64,000 bases of DNA from JACPRL01 sp035573715. Lineage in GTDB: Bacteria; Acidobacteriota; Terriglobia; Acidiferrales; 2-02-FULL-67-57. The stretch lies in the NCBI GenBank assembly GCA_035573715.1, contig DATLZZ010000002.1, positions 248,001 through 312,000 on the forward strand, in the 5' to 3' direction. This document shows, one piece after another, positions 1 to 8,752 of this stretch; position 1 is the first letter of the stretch, and each line of letters starts with the position of its first letter. The translations under genes and the position numbers were made by a program. Under the pieces are notes generated by a model. That model did no database searches, had not been told where the DNA came from, and saw only the letters and a list, made by a program, of their open reading frames with translations.

Positions 1-750
1 GGCCGGCTGGCGCGCGCGGGCGTCGAGGTCAAGGTCAAGCTGCAGATGGAAGCGCAGCGGCTGCCCGACGCCGACTCGGCCAACGTCATCGGCGAAATTG
101 TCGGCGGTGAGAAGCCCGAGGAAATTGTGGTCCTCGGCGGCCACATCGACTCCTGGGACGTCGGTCAGGGCGCGCACGACGACGGCGCGGGTTCGGTGGC
201 GGCCATGCAGGCGCTGGCGACGCTGAAGAGGCTCGGCCTGCGCCCGCGGCGCACGATTCGCCTGGTGCTCTGGACCGCGGAGGAAACCGGCGTCCAGGGC
301 GGCGCGGCCTACCACAAAGCGTTCGTCGAAGACGGCACGCGCGCCAACCACGTCGCCGGCATCGAAGCCGATTCGGGCGGCGAGCGGCCCGTTGGTTTCG
401 GTCTCGGCCTGCCGGCGCTGCGCGGCAAGCCGGAGGAAGCCGAGGTCAAGCAGCGCGCGCTGGAACGGCTGCGCCAGATCGGCGCCTTGCTCGGTTCGAT
501 TGAAGCCGGCGACATCCGCGACGGCGGCGGCGGCGCCGACCTCGGCCGGCTGATGCGCGACGGCATGCCTGGCCTCGGCCTGCGCACGGTCGGCGAGCGC
601 TACTTCCACTGGCACCACACCAGCGCCGACACGCTCGACAAAGTCGAGCCCGAAAATCTTCGCCGCCAGGTCGCCGCAATGGCGGTGCTGGCCTACGTCC
701 TGGCCGATATGCCGGAGCGCCTCGTAGAAAAAAATTGGGACCCCAGATGA
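1..750 (+). CDS. M28 family zinc peptidase, C-terminal part (carboxypeptidase Q-like)
   Basis: Partial gene: the reading frame is open from base 1, so the signal peptide and N-terminal domain lie left of the window. The visible 249 residues hold the two-zinc M28 catalytic core in order: GGHIDSW, HDDGAG, TAEETG (general base Glu), EADSGG and the late HHTSADT. All expected metal ligands are present. Family members are usually exported amino- or carboxypeptidases of about 450-500 residues that trim peptides in the periplasm or outside the cell. The gene ends with TGA and is convergent with the dehydrogenase that follows, with a 25-nt gap. Exact substrate preference cannot be read from this fragment. 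Confidence 0.88.
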   Translation, partial: GRLARAGVEVKVKLQMEAQRLPDADSANVIGEIVGGEKPEEIVVLGGHIDSWDVGQGAHDDGAGSVAAMQALATLKRLGLRPRRTIRLVLWTAEETGVQGGAAYHKAFVEDGTRANHVAGIEADSGGERPVGFGLGLPALRGKPEEAEVKQRALERLRQIGALLGSIEAGDIRDGGGGADLGRLMRDGMPGLGLRTVGERYFHWHHTSADTLDKVEPENLRRQVAAMAVLAYVLADMPERLVEKNWDPR

Positions 751-775
751 GCGAGGAGCCATCGCTCGGCGGCGC

Positions 776-1843
776 TCAGCGCGAGTGCGCCCTGGCCGCG
801 GCCACGCGGTTGGCGAGCCAGTCGCCGACTTCGCGGGTGCCGAGGGCGCCGCCGAGGTCGCGGGTCGTCTTGCCTTCGGCAATCGAGGCGCGCACCGCCT
901 CTTCAATCACAGCCGCCTCCTTCGTCATTCCCAGGTGCTCGAGCATCATCGCCGCAGTCAGCACCGCGCCCACCGGATTCGCCAGGTTCTTGCCGGCAAT
1001 GTCGGGCGCCGAGCCGTGCACCGGCTCGAACATTGAAACTCGCTCGGGGTTGACGTTGGCCGAGGGCGTCACCCCCAGCCCGCCCACCAGCGCCGCGCCT
1101 TCGTCGCTCAGAATGTCGCCGAACATATTGCAGGTCACGATGACCTCGAACTGCGACGGGTCGCGAATCATCTGGAAGGCCAGGTTGTCGACGTAGATGT
1201 GGCGCGAGTCGATGTCCGGATACTCCTCGCGCATCGTCTTGAACACCCGCTGCCAGACCCCGTGGGCGTGCGGCAGCGCGTTCGACTTGTCGCACATCAC
1301 CAGCCGCTTGCGCCCGTGGCCGCGGGCGCAATCGAACGCAAACCGCATTATTCGCTCCACGCCCTTCCAGGTGTTCAGGTCTTGCTGGATCCCCACTTCG
1401 TCGCGCGTCCCTTGCTTGAAGGTCCCGCCCAGCCGGGCGTAGAGCCCTTCGGTGTTTTCGCGGTAAATGACGAAGTCGATCCGCTCGGGCTTCTGGAGCG
1501 GATTGAGGGAGGGATGCAGCAGCTTGACCGGGCGGATGTTGGCGTAGAGGTCGAGCCCGAAGCGGAACCCGAAGAGAATCTCCATGGCGTACTTGTTGTC
1601 GGGCAGGCGCGGGTCGCCCAGGGCGCCCAGCAGGATGGCGTCGAAGTCACGCTCGAGCATTTCCAGCGCCCCCTCGGGCAGCGACACGCCGTCGCGCAGA
1701 AAACGCTCGGCGCCCCAGTCGAACTCGGTCAGCTCGAGCTCGTGGCTCGCCGCCGGCCCCAGCGCCCGCAGCACCTTCACCGCTTCGCGGATGACCTCGA
1801 TGCCGGCGCCATCGCCCGGCACCACGGCGATTCGTTTCTTCAC
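776..1843 (-). CDS. isocitrate/isopropylmalate dehydrogenase family protein (LeuB-like)
   Basis: A 355-residue beta-decarboxylating dehydrogenase, complete and of normal LeuB length. Visible are the N-terminal nucleotide loop GDGAGIEV, the substrate-site segment YRENTEGLYAR, DKSNALPHAHGVW, the metal-binding NMFGDILSDEGAALVGG and the NAD-specific EPVHGSAPDIAGK. The specificity helix reads ILFGFRFGLDLYANIRP and lacks the classic LLxLR pattern of textbook LeuB, so the substrate could be 3-isopropylmalate, tartrate/malate or a related 2-hydroxy acid. No leuA, leuC or leuD is nearby to support leucine synthesis. The start ATG at 1843 fits the family N-terminus MKKRIAVVPGDG. Confidence 0.88.
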   Translation of the reverse strand: MKKRIAVVPGDGAGIEVIREAVKVLRALGPAASHELELTEFDWGAERFLRDGVSLPEGALEMLERDFDAILLGALGDPRLPDNKYAMEILFGFRFGLDLYANIRPVKLLHPSLNPLQKPERIDFVIYRENTEGLYARLGGTFKQGTRDEVGIQQDLNTWKGVERIMRFAFDCARGHGRKRLVMCDKSNALPHAHGVWQRVFKTMREEYPDIDSRHIYVDNLAFQMIRDPSQFEVIVTCNMFGDILSDEGAALVGGLGVTPSANVNPERVSMFEPVHGSAPDIAGKNLANPVGAVLTAAMMLEHLGMTKEAAVIEEAVRASIAEGKTTRDLGGALGTREVGDWLANRVAAARAHSR

Positions 1844-2001
1844 TTCCGGGTTCCCTCCTTCGCGGGCGCGGTGAGCTTAGTCCAGCGCTCCGGCGGCGTC
1901 AACCAAACTCGCCGGGTCTCGCGACGCTTCCCTTGCGCTCAGCGCGACCGACGAGTTGTCGCCCCCTCGCCCCCTAACTCTTTTCTTTTGAGTCCATTCA
2001 G

Positions 2002-2090
2002 TGATGACCCCCCCGGGGGGTTAAAGTCTATGTCCTTGATGCAGAAGGCCTTACCAGCCGACCGGGGTGATACCGAATCGGTGGTCATCA
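2002..2090. repeat. short element bounded by TGATGACC/GGTCATCA inverted repeats
   Basis: TGATGACC at 2002-2009 is the reverse complement of GGTCATCA at 2083-2090. Inside are the 13-base C7G6 palindrome (2008-2020) and a second small palindrome ACCGAATCGGT. The size and ends would fit a decayed insertion-element end or a tiny MITE, but there is no transposase and no clear target duplication. Confidence 0.3.
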
Positions 2091-2236
2091 TGATTCTAAA
2101 CAGCTTAGTCACCGACTGGAGCCCCTCCTCCGCTCTTCGATTCTCGAATTTCGATTTTCGTGCTCATCGCTTTCACTCCGCTGACACACCCAGCGAGCCA
2201 GCTTCTTCCATAGCCGAAGCTGGCGCGCACTGTCTA

Positions 2237-2348
2237 CGGTTTTTGCGGTTTTCGCGGTTTTTGCGGTGGATTTTTTTTCTGGTTGTCCTTTTTGGGCGGT
2301 TCTAGGACAACGGCAAAACCGCAAAAACCGCGAAAACCGCAAAAACCG
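2237..2348. repeat. perfect 30-bp inverted repeat with nested palindrome in the loop
   Basis: The arms 2237-2266 and 2319-2348 are exact reverse complements over 30 bases and are separated by 52 bases. Each arm is built from three iterations of a CGGTTTTnGCGG-like unit. The spacer contains a second perfect stem, GTTGTCC (2282-2288) with GGACAAC (2305-2311). The structure could fold as a long hairpin or cruciform. It is not followed by a clean T-run on either strand, so a simple terminator role is not obvious. Confidence 0.75.
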
Positions 2349-2502
2349 CACGAGTGGCAGCGGCGTCTCGCCGGTGGCCACGCCCGACCCGGAGGGGCCC
2401 TTGGCCACAACCGACCGACTGCTCCCACGTTCCCTGCGATCCCCAGTATGCCTTGGCTGGCATTTGCCTGATGGTCGCGCCTTGTTCAACCGATCTCCAG
2501 CG

Positions 2503-3959
2503 ATGTATCCCGATCTGGTGTTGTTTTTCTTGACACGCGCCACGCCGCTCACTACCGTGGGCATCGGCGCTCCGGCCGATCCTGAAACGCAGCTCACCGT
2601 GGAAAGAACAGGAGCGGCGGCCACCAACACCAACGCCCTGGTGGTGAGCAACACGGCCAACAACTTCGGCACCGACGGCACGCGCAAGACCGGGGTCAAG
2701 GTGCGCTCCATCGGTGGCTTTCCCGGCAGCTTCGGCACCGTTACCATCAACACCGGCCTGGAGGTGCAAGTGGACGGTGCCGACGTCAATCAAGCCGCCA
2801 CCTTTATGGGCGGCAACGTCGGCATCGGCACCACGACGCCCGACCCTAGCGCCGCTCTGGAAGTCGTCGGCGACGTCCGCATCAACAGCATGCTCGACCT
2901 GGGTACGGATCCCTGCTCTGCTCCTTCCCAATCCGGCCGCGGGCACCTCTGCTTCAACGGCGCCGAGTTCGTTGTCTCGGAGAACGGCGGTCCATACCAG
3001 GACGTGCTCACCACAGGAGACACGGTATCCGGTAGCACCACGCCCGCCATCCTCAAAGCCGTCCAGAATGCCCCCGGGAGTCATCAATCCCAGCCCTATG
3101 AACCTCCCGCCTTCTGCCCTTCTTGGCGAAGCCACCTTCGACAACTGACGGTGTAGTTGGCGTTCTGGGGGTCGCCTCGGGAACCGGCTCAAATCAGGGA
3201 CTCGGCGTCGTGGGCTCATCCTTCAGCACGGACGGCACCGGCGTGGTTGGCAATTCTCTGGCCCTGACTGGGGAAACCAAGGGCATTGAAGCATCTGTCG
3301 AAAGTCCCAACGGGACTGGGGCAAGCCTCAGGAGTCCGCCGGGTGGCCTCCTGATTGACGGATCCAACGATAGTCAATCAGTATTTCGAGTGGACGCCAG
3401 CGGCAACGTCAATGCCAGCGGCAACCTTGACCTGCAGGGCGGCGGAAACTTCCAGGGGAATCTCAATGTCAATGGCACGCTGACGAAGGGCGGAGGGTCG
3501 TTCAGAATTGACCACCCGCTCGACGCCGCCAACAAGTACCTCTCGCATTCCTTCGTTGAGTCGCCCGACATGAAGAACATCTACGATGGCGTCGTGGTGC
3601 TTGATAAGCAGGGCGAAGCCGTCGTCGAGCTGCCGCGGTGGTTCAGCGCGCTCAACAGCGACTTCCGCTACCGGCTCACCTGCGTCGGCGGCTACGCGCC
3701 GGTTTACATCGCGGAGGAAATCCAGAACAACCGCTTCAAGATTGCCGGCGGGCGGCCCGGCCTGAAAGTTTCCTGGCAGGTGACCGGTGTGCGCCAGGAC
3801 CCCTACGCCCGCGACCACCGCATTCAGGTGGAGGAGGAGAAACCGCTCGGGGAGCGCGGCCACTATCTCTATCCCGAGGGCTACGGCCAGCCTCCGGATA
3901 AGAGCATCCAGTATGCGCACAGGCCCGGTGCGGCCGAACGAGCGGCGAGGCGGGATTAG
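2503..3959 (+). pseudogene. acidobacterial fibre-like exoprotein gene, frameshifted
   Basis: Three reading frames share one gene. Bases 2503 to about 3065 encode a repetitive segment ending in the tail-fibre motif GNVGIGTTTPDPSAALEV. About 3070-3143 continues best one frame later (NLPPSALLGEAT). From about 3144 it resumes in the third frame as STTDGVVGVLGVASGTGS through to the stop at 3959. Removing one T near 3143 would rejoin the last two pieces. The 3' part (open from 3123) is intact and carries the conserved tail SFRIDHPLDAANKYLSHSF, then VESPDM, SWQVTGVRQD and VEEEKP, found in many Acidobacteriota surface proteins of unknown role. No signal peptide remains at the 5' end. Either the gene has decayed or the assembly has two indels. 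Confidence 0.62.
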
Positions 3960-3998
3960 TCCCGGTTCAACGAATGACGAATCAACGAGGCAACGGTC

Positions 3999-4868
3999 TT
4001 AGGTTCTCCCGCGCTCGGCCAACACCACACCGATGAGCACCAGGAGGCCGCCGCCGAGCAAATGCGGCGTCACACGGTCGCCCAGCAGGAGCACGCCGAG
4101 GACGGTGACTATCACCGGCTGCAAATAGGAAAAGGCGATGACCCGCGAAGCGGAAATCTTGGTCAGCGCGTAGTAGAAAATCAGATAGGCCAGCACCGAG
4201 GCCGCCGCGGCCATGTAGAGCGCCCCCAGCCAGCCCTTCCAGCTCACCGCCAGCCAGTCGACCTGGGCGAACTGTCGCCCGGTGAACAGAAACACGAACC
4301 CGCCCCCGAACAGATACGTGAACGTGGTCAGGCTGAGCACGTCGTAGCGGGCCGCCACCGGCTTGCTGTAGACGGTGTAGAGGGCGAAACAAATGCTGCC
4401 CGCGAACGTCACCAAGTCGCCGAGGAACGACGGGTCGCGGGCGTCAATGGCGTGCTCGCTCATCAGGATGGCCACGCCGGCAAACGAAATCGCCATCCCG
4501 AAGAGTTTCATCTTGGTGAAGGATTCGAGCTTCATCCGCGCCGCCAGCAGCAGCACCAGGACCGGGGTGACGCTGATGATGAGCGCCGAGTGCGACACGG
4601 TGGTGAAGGCGATGCCGACGGTGAAGCCGGTCTGGTTGCCGGCGATGCCGAACAGCCCCAGCAGCGCGAACCACTTCCAGTCACTCTCCCCGATGGGGCG
4701 TCGGCGGTGCCTTCCCGTCCCGAAGTAAAGCGCCAGCAGGATGAGGTTCGAGAACAACAGCCGCAGCGAGAGCAGCGTCAGCGGGTCGAGCTCCTTCAGC
4801 GCCGCCTTGGCGACGATGAAGTTGCACGACCATGCCAGCACCATCACCGCAATAAGGAAGTAGAGCAT
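3999..4868 (-). CDS. DMT superfamily EamA-type transporter
   Basis: A 289-residue inner-membrane protein with about ten hydrophobic helices in two homologous halves, the normal size and layout of two EamA domains. It opens with the helix MLYFLIAVMVLAWSCNFIVA typical of the family. The second half carries SYLQPVIVTVLGVLLLGD, the EamA signature near helix 9. Such proteins mostly export amino acids or other small metabolites. It starts 12 nt after the stop of the racemase-like gene upstream and probably shares its transcript. The substrate is not known, but the neighbours suggest an amino acid or acylated amino acid. Confidence 0.88.
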   Translation of the reverse strand: MLYFLIAVMVLAWSCNFIVAKAALKELDPLTLLSLRLLFSNLILLALYFGTGRHRRRPIGESDWKWFALLGLFGIAGNQTGFTVGIAFTTVSHSALIISVTPVLVLLLAARMKLESFTKMKLFGMAISFAGVAILMSEHAIDARDPSFLGDLVTFAGSICFALYTVYSKPVAARYDVLSLTTFTYLFGGGFVFLFTGRQFAQVDWLAVSWKGWLGALYMAAAASVLAYLIFYYALTKISASRVIAFSYLQPVIVTVLGVLLLGDRVTPHLLGGGLLVLIGVVLAERGRT

Positions 4869-4880
4869 TCGGCGGGCGCG

Positions 4881-5993
4881 TCAGTCGGCGCGGAAAACCT
4901 GTTTGCGCGCGGTCAGCTTCTCAATCCGCTCGATGCGCGGCAGGTAGCCGAGCCCCGGCGTGTGGAAGACGGTGATGGTGCCTTCCGGTGAGACTTCGAC
5001 TTCGGGCTCGATGATGTCTTCGTGCCAGTAGCGGCGGCTGGCGGAGACGTCGCCCGGCAGCCCAAAGCCCGGCAACGTGGACATGGCGATATTGTGGGCG
5101 CGGCCGATGCCCGACTCCAGCATGCCGCCGCACCACACCGGGACCTTGCGCTCGCGGCAGACGTCGTGCACGCGGCGAGCTTCGCTGTGCCCGCCCACGC
5201 GCCCCAGCTTGATGTTGATAATCTGGCAGGCGCGCTGCTCGATGGCCGCCCGCGCGTGCGCCGCGTTGTGGATGCATTCATCGAGACAAATCGGTGTGCT
5301 GAGCTGGGCCTGCAGCTTGGCGTGCTCGTGGATGTCGTCCCAGGCCAGCGGCTGCTCGATCATCATCAGATAGAAATCGTCGAGCTGCTTCAGCAGCGGC
5401 ACGTCTTGCAGGGTATAGGCAGAATTGGCGTCGACCATCAGCTTGATGAGCTTGAAGCGCTGCCGCACGGCGTAGACCAGCTTGACGTCCTGGCCCGGCT
5501 TGATTTTGATTTTGATGCGCTGGTAGCCGGCCTTGAGCTCCGCGTCAATCTTCATCAGCAGAATGTCCACCGATTCCTGGAGCCCGATGGAGACGCCGCA
5601 GGGAATCTCTTCGATGGTTCCGCCGAGCAGCTTCCACAACGGCAGGCCTTTCTGCTGGGCTTCGATGTCCCACAGCGCGTTTTCCACGCCGGCCTTGGCC
5701 ATCTCGTGCCCGCGGATGGCTTTGACCAGCGCGGGAAAATCCTGCGCCGTCTCCAGCGTCCTGCCGACCACCCGCGGGGCGATGAAGTCGCTCACCACGT
5801 GCCAGGCCGTTTCGGTCGTCTCCGGGCAGTAGAAGGGCCCTTCCCCGGCGGTGATTTCTCCCCAGCCGTGCACGCCGTCGGCCAGCGCCTCGACCAGCAG
5901 GATGCGCCGCTCCTGCGTCACCCCGAAGCTGGTTTCAAACGGCGCCTTCAGCTTCAGGCGGATTTCCCGCAGTGTCAGCTCTTCAATTTTCAC
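4881..5993 (-). CDS. menC: enolase-superfamily o-succinylbenzoate synthase / N-acylamino acid racemase
   Basis: A 370-residue MenC type-2 protein of the muconate-lactonizing subgroup. The catalytic Lys pair is in RIKIKIKPGQ, the metal ligands are in LMVDANSAYTL (Asp), MMIEQPLAW (Glu) and ICLDECIH (Asp), and the second-side Lys is in NIKLGRVGG. The family either makes o-succinylbenzoate for menaquinone or racemises N-succinyl amino acids, and some members do both. No other men gene is in the window. The gene overlaps a GNAT gene by 4 nt, which is the context known for N-succinylamino acid racemases. I therefore favour racemase activity while keeping the MenC name. The start ATG at 5993 overlaps the upstream stop. 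Confidence 0.85.
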   Translation of the reverse strand: MKIEELTLREIRLKLKAPFETSFGVTQERRILLVEALADGVHGWGEITAGEGPFYCPETTETAWHVVSDFIAPRVVGRTLETAQDFPALVKAIRGHEMAKAGVENALWDIEAQQKGLPLWKLLGGTIEEIPCGVSIGLQESVDILLMKIDAELKAGYQRIKIKIKPGQDVKLVYAVRQRFKLIKLMVDANSAYTLQDVPLLKQLDDFYLMMIEQPLAWDDIHEHAKLQAQLSTPICLDECIHNAAHARAAIEQRACQIINIKLGRVGGHSEARRVHDVCRERKVPVWCGGMLESGIGRAHNIAMSTLPGFGLPGDVSASRRYWHEDIIEPEVEVSPEGTITVFHTPGLGYLPRIERIEKLTARKQVFRAD

Positions 5994-6727
5994 CCGAGTG
6001 GCCTCACATAGGGCTCCAGTAGGTACGCACCGGCGTCCTTGTCCAGCTCGAAGCCCGTCGCGGCGTAGCCCTGCCCGAACCAGTGCTCAAACTGCTCCCG
6101 AACCTCGCTTTGAACCTTCTCGGCTGCTCGCGCGTCGCTCCGCTTCAGCTGGGCGATATTCGCCGGCACGCGAATGCGCACCGGGTTGGCTGCATGCTCG
6201 GCAGGCCCGCCGCGCACCACCGCCTCCACGCGCGCCGAGCGCAGCCACCACTCGGCCACCAGCCGGTCGGTCGGCAGGCCGCCATGGAGCGGGCTGGTGG
6301 TGCGCCCGTACTTGTTGCGCACGTACCTTCGCGCGATGGCGCCCAGGCGCTCGAGGTTGAAGTAGGCGTTCTTCAGTTCCAGGGGGTCGAAGGTCCACTC
6401 GACCAGCTCCAACCCGCGCGTCAGCGCCTCCTCGCGCTGCCTGAGCTTGAGTTGCCGCCCGACCCCGCGGTCGCGATAGGCCGGCAGCACTGCCAGCATG
6501 TGCGAGTGCAGGTGCGCCCTCCCCTCCGCGTAGCCCGGAAAGGCCAGCAGGAATCCGATCATCTCTTTCCCGCTATACGCCCCGAAAACCTGTCCACCCG
6601 CCATGGCAATCGCCGCGATGATGTCCTTCGGCACCAGCTCGACGTCGGCGAAACCCCACACCTCGCGCTGCAGCTCGACGCAGCGCTGGTATTCCTCGAC
6701 GTTGGTGCAAGACCGTATCTCAATCAT
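5990..6727 (-). CDS. GNAT family N-acyltransferase
   Basis: A 245-residue protein with the GNAT acyl-CoA motif LPAYRDRGVGRQLKLRQRE at about residues 85-103 (pyrophosphate-binding RDRGVG). Before it lies HLHSHMLAV, the usual beta-4 strand. About 100 residues after the GNAT fold are less conserved and include a DRLVAEWW segment. It is translationally coupled to the MenC/racemase gene (4-nt overlap). Established examples pair such a GNAT with an N-succinylamino acid racemase, where the GNAT acylates D-amino acids. I infer a similar role here. It is preceded by a 135-nt gap with no recognised site. Confidence 0.8.
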   Translation of the reverse strand: MIEIRSCTNVEEYQRCVELQREVWGFADVELVPKDIIAAIAMAGGQVFGAYSGKEMIGFLLAFPGYAEGRAHLHSHMLAVLPAYRDRGVGRQLKLRQREEALTRGLELVEWTFDPLELKNAYFNLERLGAIARRYVRNKYGRTTSPLHGGLPTDRLVAEWWLRSARVEAVVRGGPAEHAANPVRIRVPANIAQLKRSDARAAEKVQSEVREQFEHWFGQGYAATGFELDKDAGAYLLEPYVRPLG

Positions 6728-6862
6728 CGACGCAGGAGACTGATTGTAGCAGCTTGCAGAAACAACTCGCCGGTGGCATTCCGACGCTTGCCCGTTCTTG
6801 CAAGTAAGCGGAGGACTCTGCTTTTCCCTCTCTCTTTTCGTAGCGCCTTCGTGTCTTTGTAG

Positions 6863-7825
6863 CTAACCGGAACTTCGCGCCATCTCCAGCAAGCGGCCGA
6901 GCTCGACGTTGCCGCCGGTGAGCACCGCCACAATGTTGCGGCCGTAGAGTTTCCCTTTCAGATGACGGAGCAGCGCCGCCACGCTCACCGCTCCGGAGGG
7001 TTCAATCACCAGCTTCTCTTTGTCCAGCAGGTGGGCCACCGCGCCGCGAATCTCGTCCTCCGACACCAGCAGCACGTCCTCGACGTACTGCTGCGCCAAC
7101 TTGAACGTCAGCGCGCCTGGCTGCGCCGCCACCAGGCCGTCGGCCACCGACGGGCTGGTCTGGGTGTAGGTGGGCTTGCCCTTTTGAAGCGACACCTTCA
7201 TCGCCGGCATGTTTTCCGGCTGCACGCCGTAGATGAGGGCCTCGGGGCGTTGCTGCTTGATCACCGCCGCGACGCCGCCCAGCAACCCGCCGCCGCTGGT
7301 CGGCACCAGCACCACGTCCAGCTCCGGCAACTGCTCCAGCAGCTCCAGCCCCAGCGTGCCGTTGCCGCGAATCGTGCCTTCGTCGTCGAACGAGTGCACC
7401 AGGAGCTTTCCCTGCTCTTTTCGTATCTTTTCCACCACGGCGTTGCGCTCCGAGAACTCATTGCCGGAGAAAACAATCTCCGCGCCCCACTGGCGGGCTG
7501 CTTCGACTTTGTAGCGGGCGCTGCGCTGCAGCATCACCACCGTCACCGGCACGCTGAGCTCATGCCCGGCATAGGCGATGGCTTGGGCGAAGTTGCCCGA
7601 CGAGCCCGTCACCACGCCGCGCTTCCGCGCCTCTTCCAGCCGCGGCAGCAGGCCGCCATAGGCGGCACGGATCTTGAACGAGTGCGTGACCTGGAACGAC
7701 TCCGCCTTCAAGTACACCTGGTTTCCTGTCAGCAGGCTCAGCGCGTCGGAATAGAGCAGCGGCGTCATCCGGATGCGGCCGCGCAGTGCTGCGCGGGTCT
7801 CTTCGAAGTCTTTAAGTGAGAACAT
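6863..7825 (-). CDS. threonine/serine dehydratase-type PLP enzyme
   Basis: A 320-residue fold-type II PLP enzyme. The Schiff-base Lys lies in HSFKIRAAYGG (about residue 50). TGSSGNFAQAIAYAG binds the cofactor phosphate region, PTSGGGLLGG is the glycine loop and VLTGGNVE is at the C terminus. There is no C-terminal ACT regulatory domain, so it resembles short catabolic threonine dehydratases or serine/aspartate racemases of the same fold. The gene starts 9 nt after mazG ends and precedes the GNAT/racemase pair. The grouping suggests amino-acid (possibly D-amino-acid) turnover, but a racemase and a dehydratase cannot be told apart by eye. Confidence 0.85.
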   Translation of the reverse strand: MFSLKDFEETRAALRGRIRMTPLLYSDALSLLTGNQVYLKAESFQVTHSFKIRAAYGGLLPRLEEARKRGVVTGSSGNFAQAIAYAGHELSVPVTVVMLQRSARYKVEAARQWGAEIVFSGNEFSERNAVVEKIRKEQGKLLVHSFDDEGTIRGNGTLGLELLEQLPELDVVLVPTSGGGLLGGVAAVIKQQRPEALIYGVQPENMPAMKVSLQKGKPTYTQTSPSVADGLVAAQPGALTFKLAQQYVEDVLLVSEDEIRGAVAHLLDKEKLVIEPSGAVSVAALLRHLKGKLYGRNIVAVLTGGNVELGRLLEMARSSG

Positions 7826-7834
7826 TGGTGGTGA

Positions 7835-8620
7835 TTACTCCGGCTCGCGGCTCTTGACCAGCTCCCAGAGCTCGTTCAATTCTGCGGCGGTGGCGTCCTG
7901 GGGGCGCCTGCCGCTGCGGGCCAGCTCGGCTTCGACCTCCGCGAAGCGCCGCCGGAAGCGCCGGTTGGTGCGCCGCAGGGCCAGCTCGGGGTCGTAGCCC
8001 AGGTAGCGGGCCACATTGACGGCGACGAAGAGCAGGTCGCCGGCTTCGTCTTCCAGCCACTCTTTGTCGCCGCTGGCCTGGGCGCGGCGAAGCTCTTCGG
8101 CTTCTTCGCGGGCTTTGTCGAGCAGGTCGTCGAACTTTTCCCATTCAAAGCCCACGCCGGCGGCGCGGCGGCTGATTTCGTAGGCCTCTTGCAGGGCCGG
8201 CTGGTGCGCGCTCACGGCGTCGAGCGAAGTCGCGGATTGCGAGGCTGCTTTGTCGGCGGCTTTCATGGTTTCCCAGCGGTGGAGCGCTTCCTGCGGGGTG
8301 TGCGCGCGCGCCTCGCCGAACACATGGGGGTGGCGGCGGATGAGCTTGTCGTGCAGGTGAGTCAGCACGTCGTCAATCGAGAAGCGCCCCTGCTCCTTCG
8401 CCATCTGGGCGTGAAACAGCACCTGCAACAGCAGGTCGCCCAGCTCTTCCTTCAGCGCTTCGGGGTCGTGGCGCTCGATGGCGTCGAGCACCTCGTAGGT
8501 TTCTTCAATCAGGTTGCTCCGCAGGCTGAGCGGGGTCTGCTCCCGGTCCCACGGGCAGCCCTCCGGCCCCCGCAGCCGCGCCATCAACTCCACCACTTCT
8601 TCAAATCGGCGATTGCTCAT
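7835..8620 (-). CDS. mazG: nucleoside triphosphate pyrophosphohydrolase MazG
   Basis: A 261-residue protein with two MazG helical domains. The first carries the full catalytic set: GCPWDREQT, LIEETYEVLDAIE and EELGDLLLQV, followed by FSIDDVLTHLHDKLIRRHPH. The second (about residues 165-235) holds EEAEELRRA and DEAGDLLFV. This matches housecleaning MazG that hydrolyses (d)NTPs to monophosphates. The length is normal. It is the first gene of a minus-strand run and lies back to back with the DUF1844 gene across a 132-nt spacer. Confidence 0.93.
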   Translation of the reverse strand: MSNRRFEEVVELMARLRGPEGCPWDREQTPLSLRSNLIEETYEVLDAIERHDPEALKEELGDLLLQVLFHAQMAKEQGRFSIDDVLTHLHDKLIRRHPHVFGEARAHTPQEALHRWETMKAADKAASQSATSLDAVSAHQPALQEAYEISRRAAGVGFEWEKFDDLLDKAREEAEELRRAQASGDKEWLEDEAGDLLFVAVNVARYLGYDPELALRRTNRRFRRRFAEVEAELARSGRRPQDATAAELNELWELVKSREPE

Positions 8621-8752
8621 CGTGCCGATGACTCTATCCCGTGGTTACCAGTGTGACAAGTCCCACCGCCTTTCACGAGTTTCGAGTCACCCGGTATAAG
8701 TTACGTTGCGAACCCTTGCTCCGCCTTCCGCCCCGCTGTAAAGTAGAAGTTT

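Larger units (their letters stand above)
1844..2502. other. long non-coding spacer with inverted repeats
   Basis: About 660 bases between the dehydrogenase and the first codon I accept for the fibre-like gene. I see no convincing coding frame. The stretch contains a C7G6 palindrome at 2008-2020, a pair of 8-bp inverted repeats about 90 bases apart and a 30-bp perfect inverted repeat (separate entries). An open frame runs from 2266 into the downstream gene, but its first 80 residues are translated palindrome and low-complexity sequence. Confidence 0.6.

Noticed and set aside
2266..2502. Open frame extending the fibre-like gene upstream
   Set aside because: It only translates the right arm of the inverted repeat and low-complexity sequence, with no signal peptide or homology.
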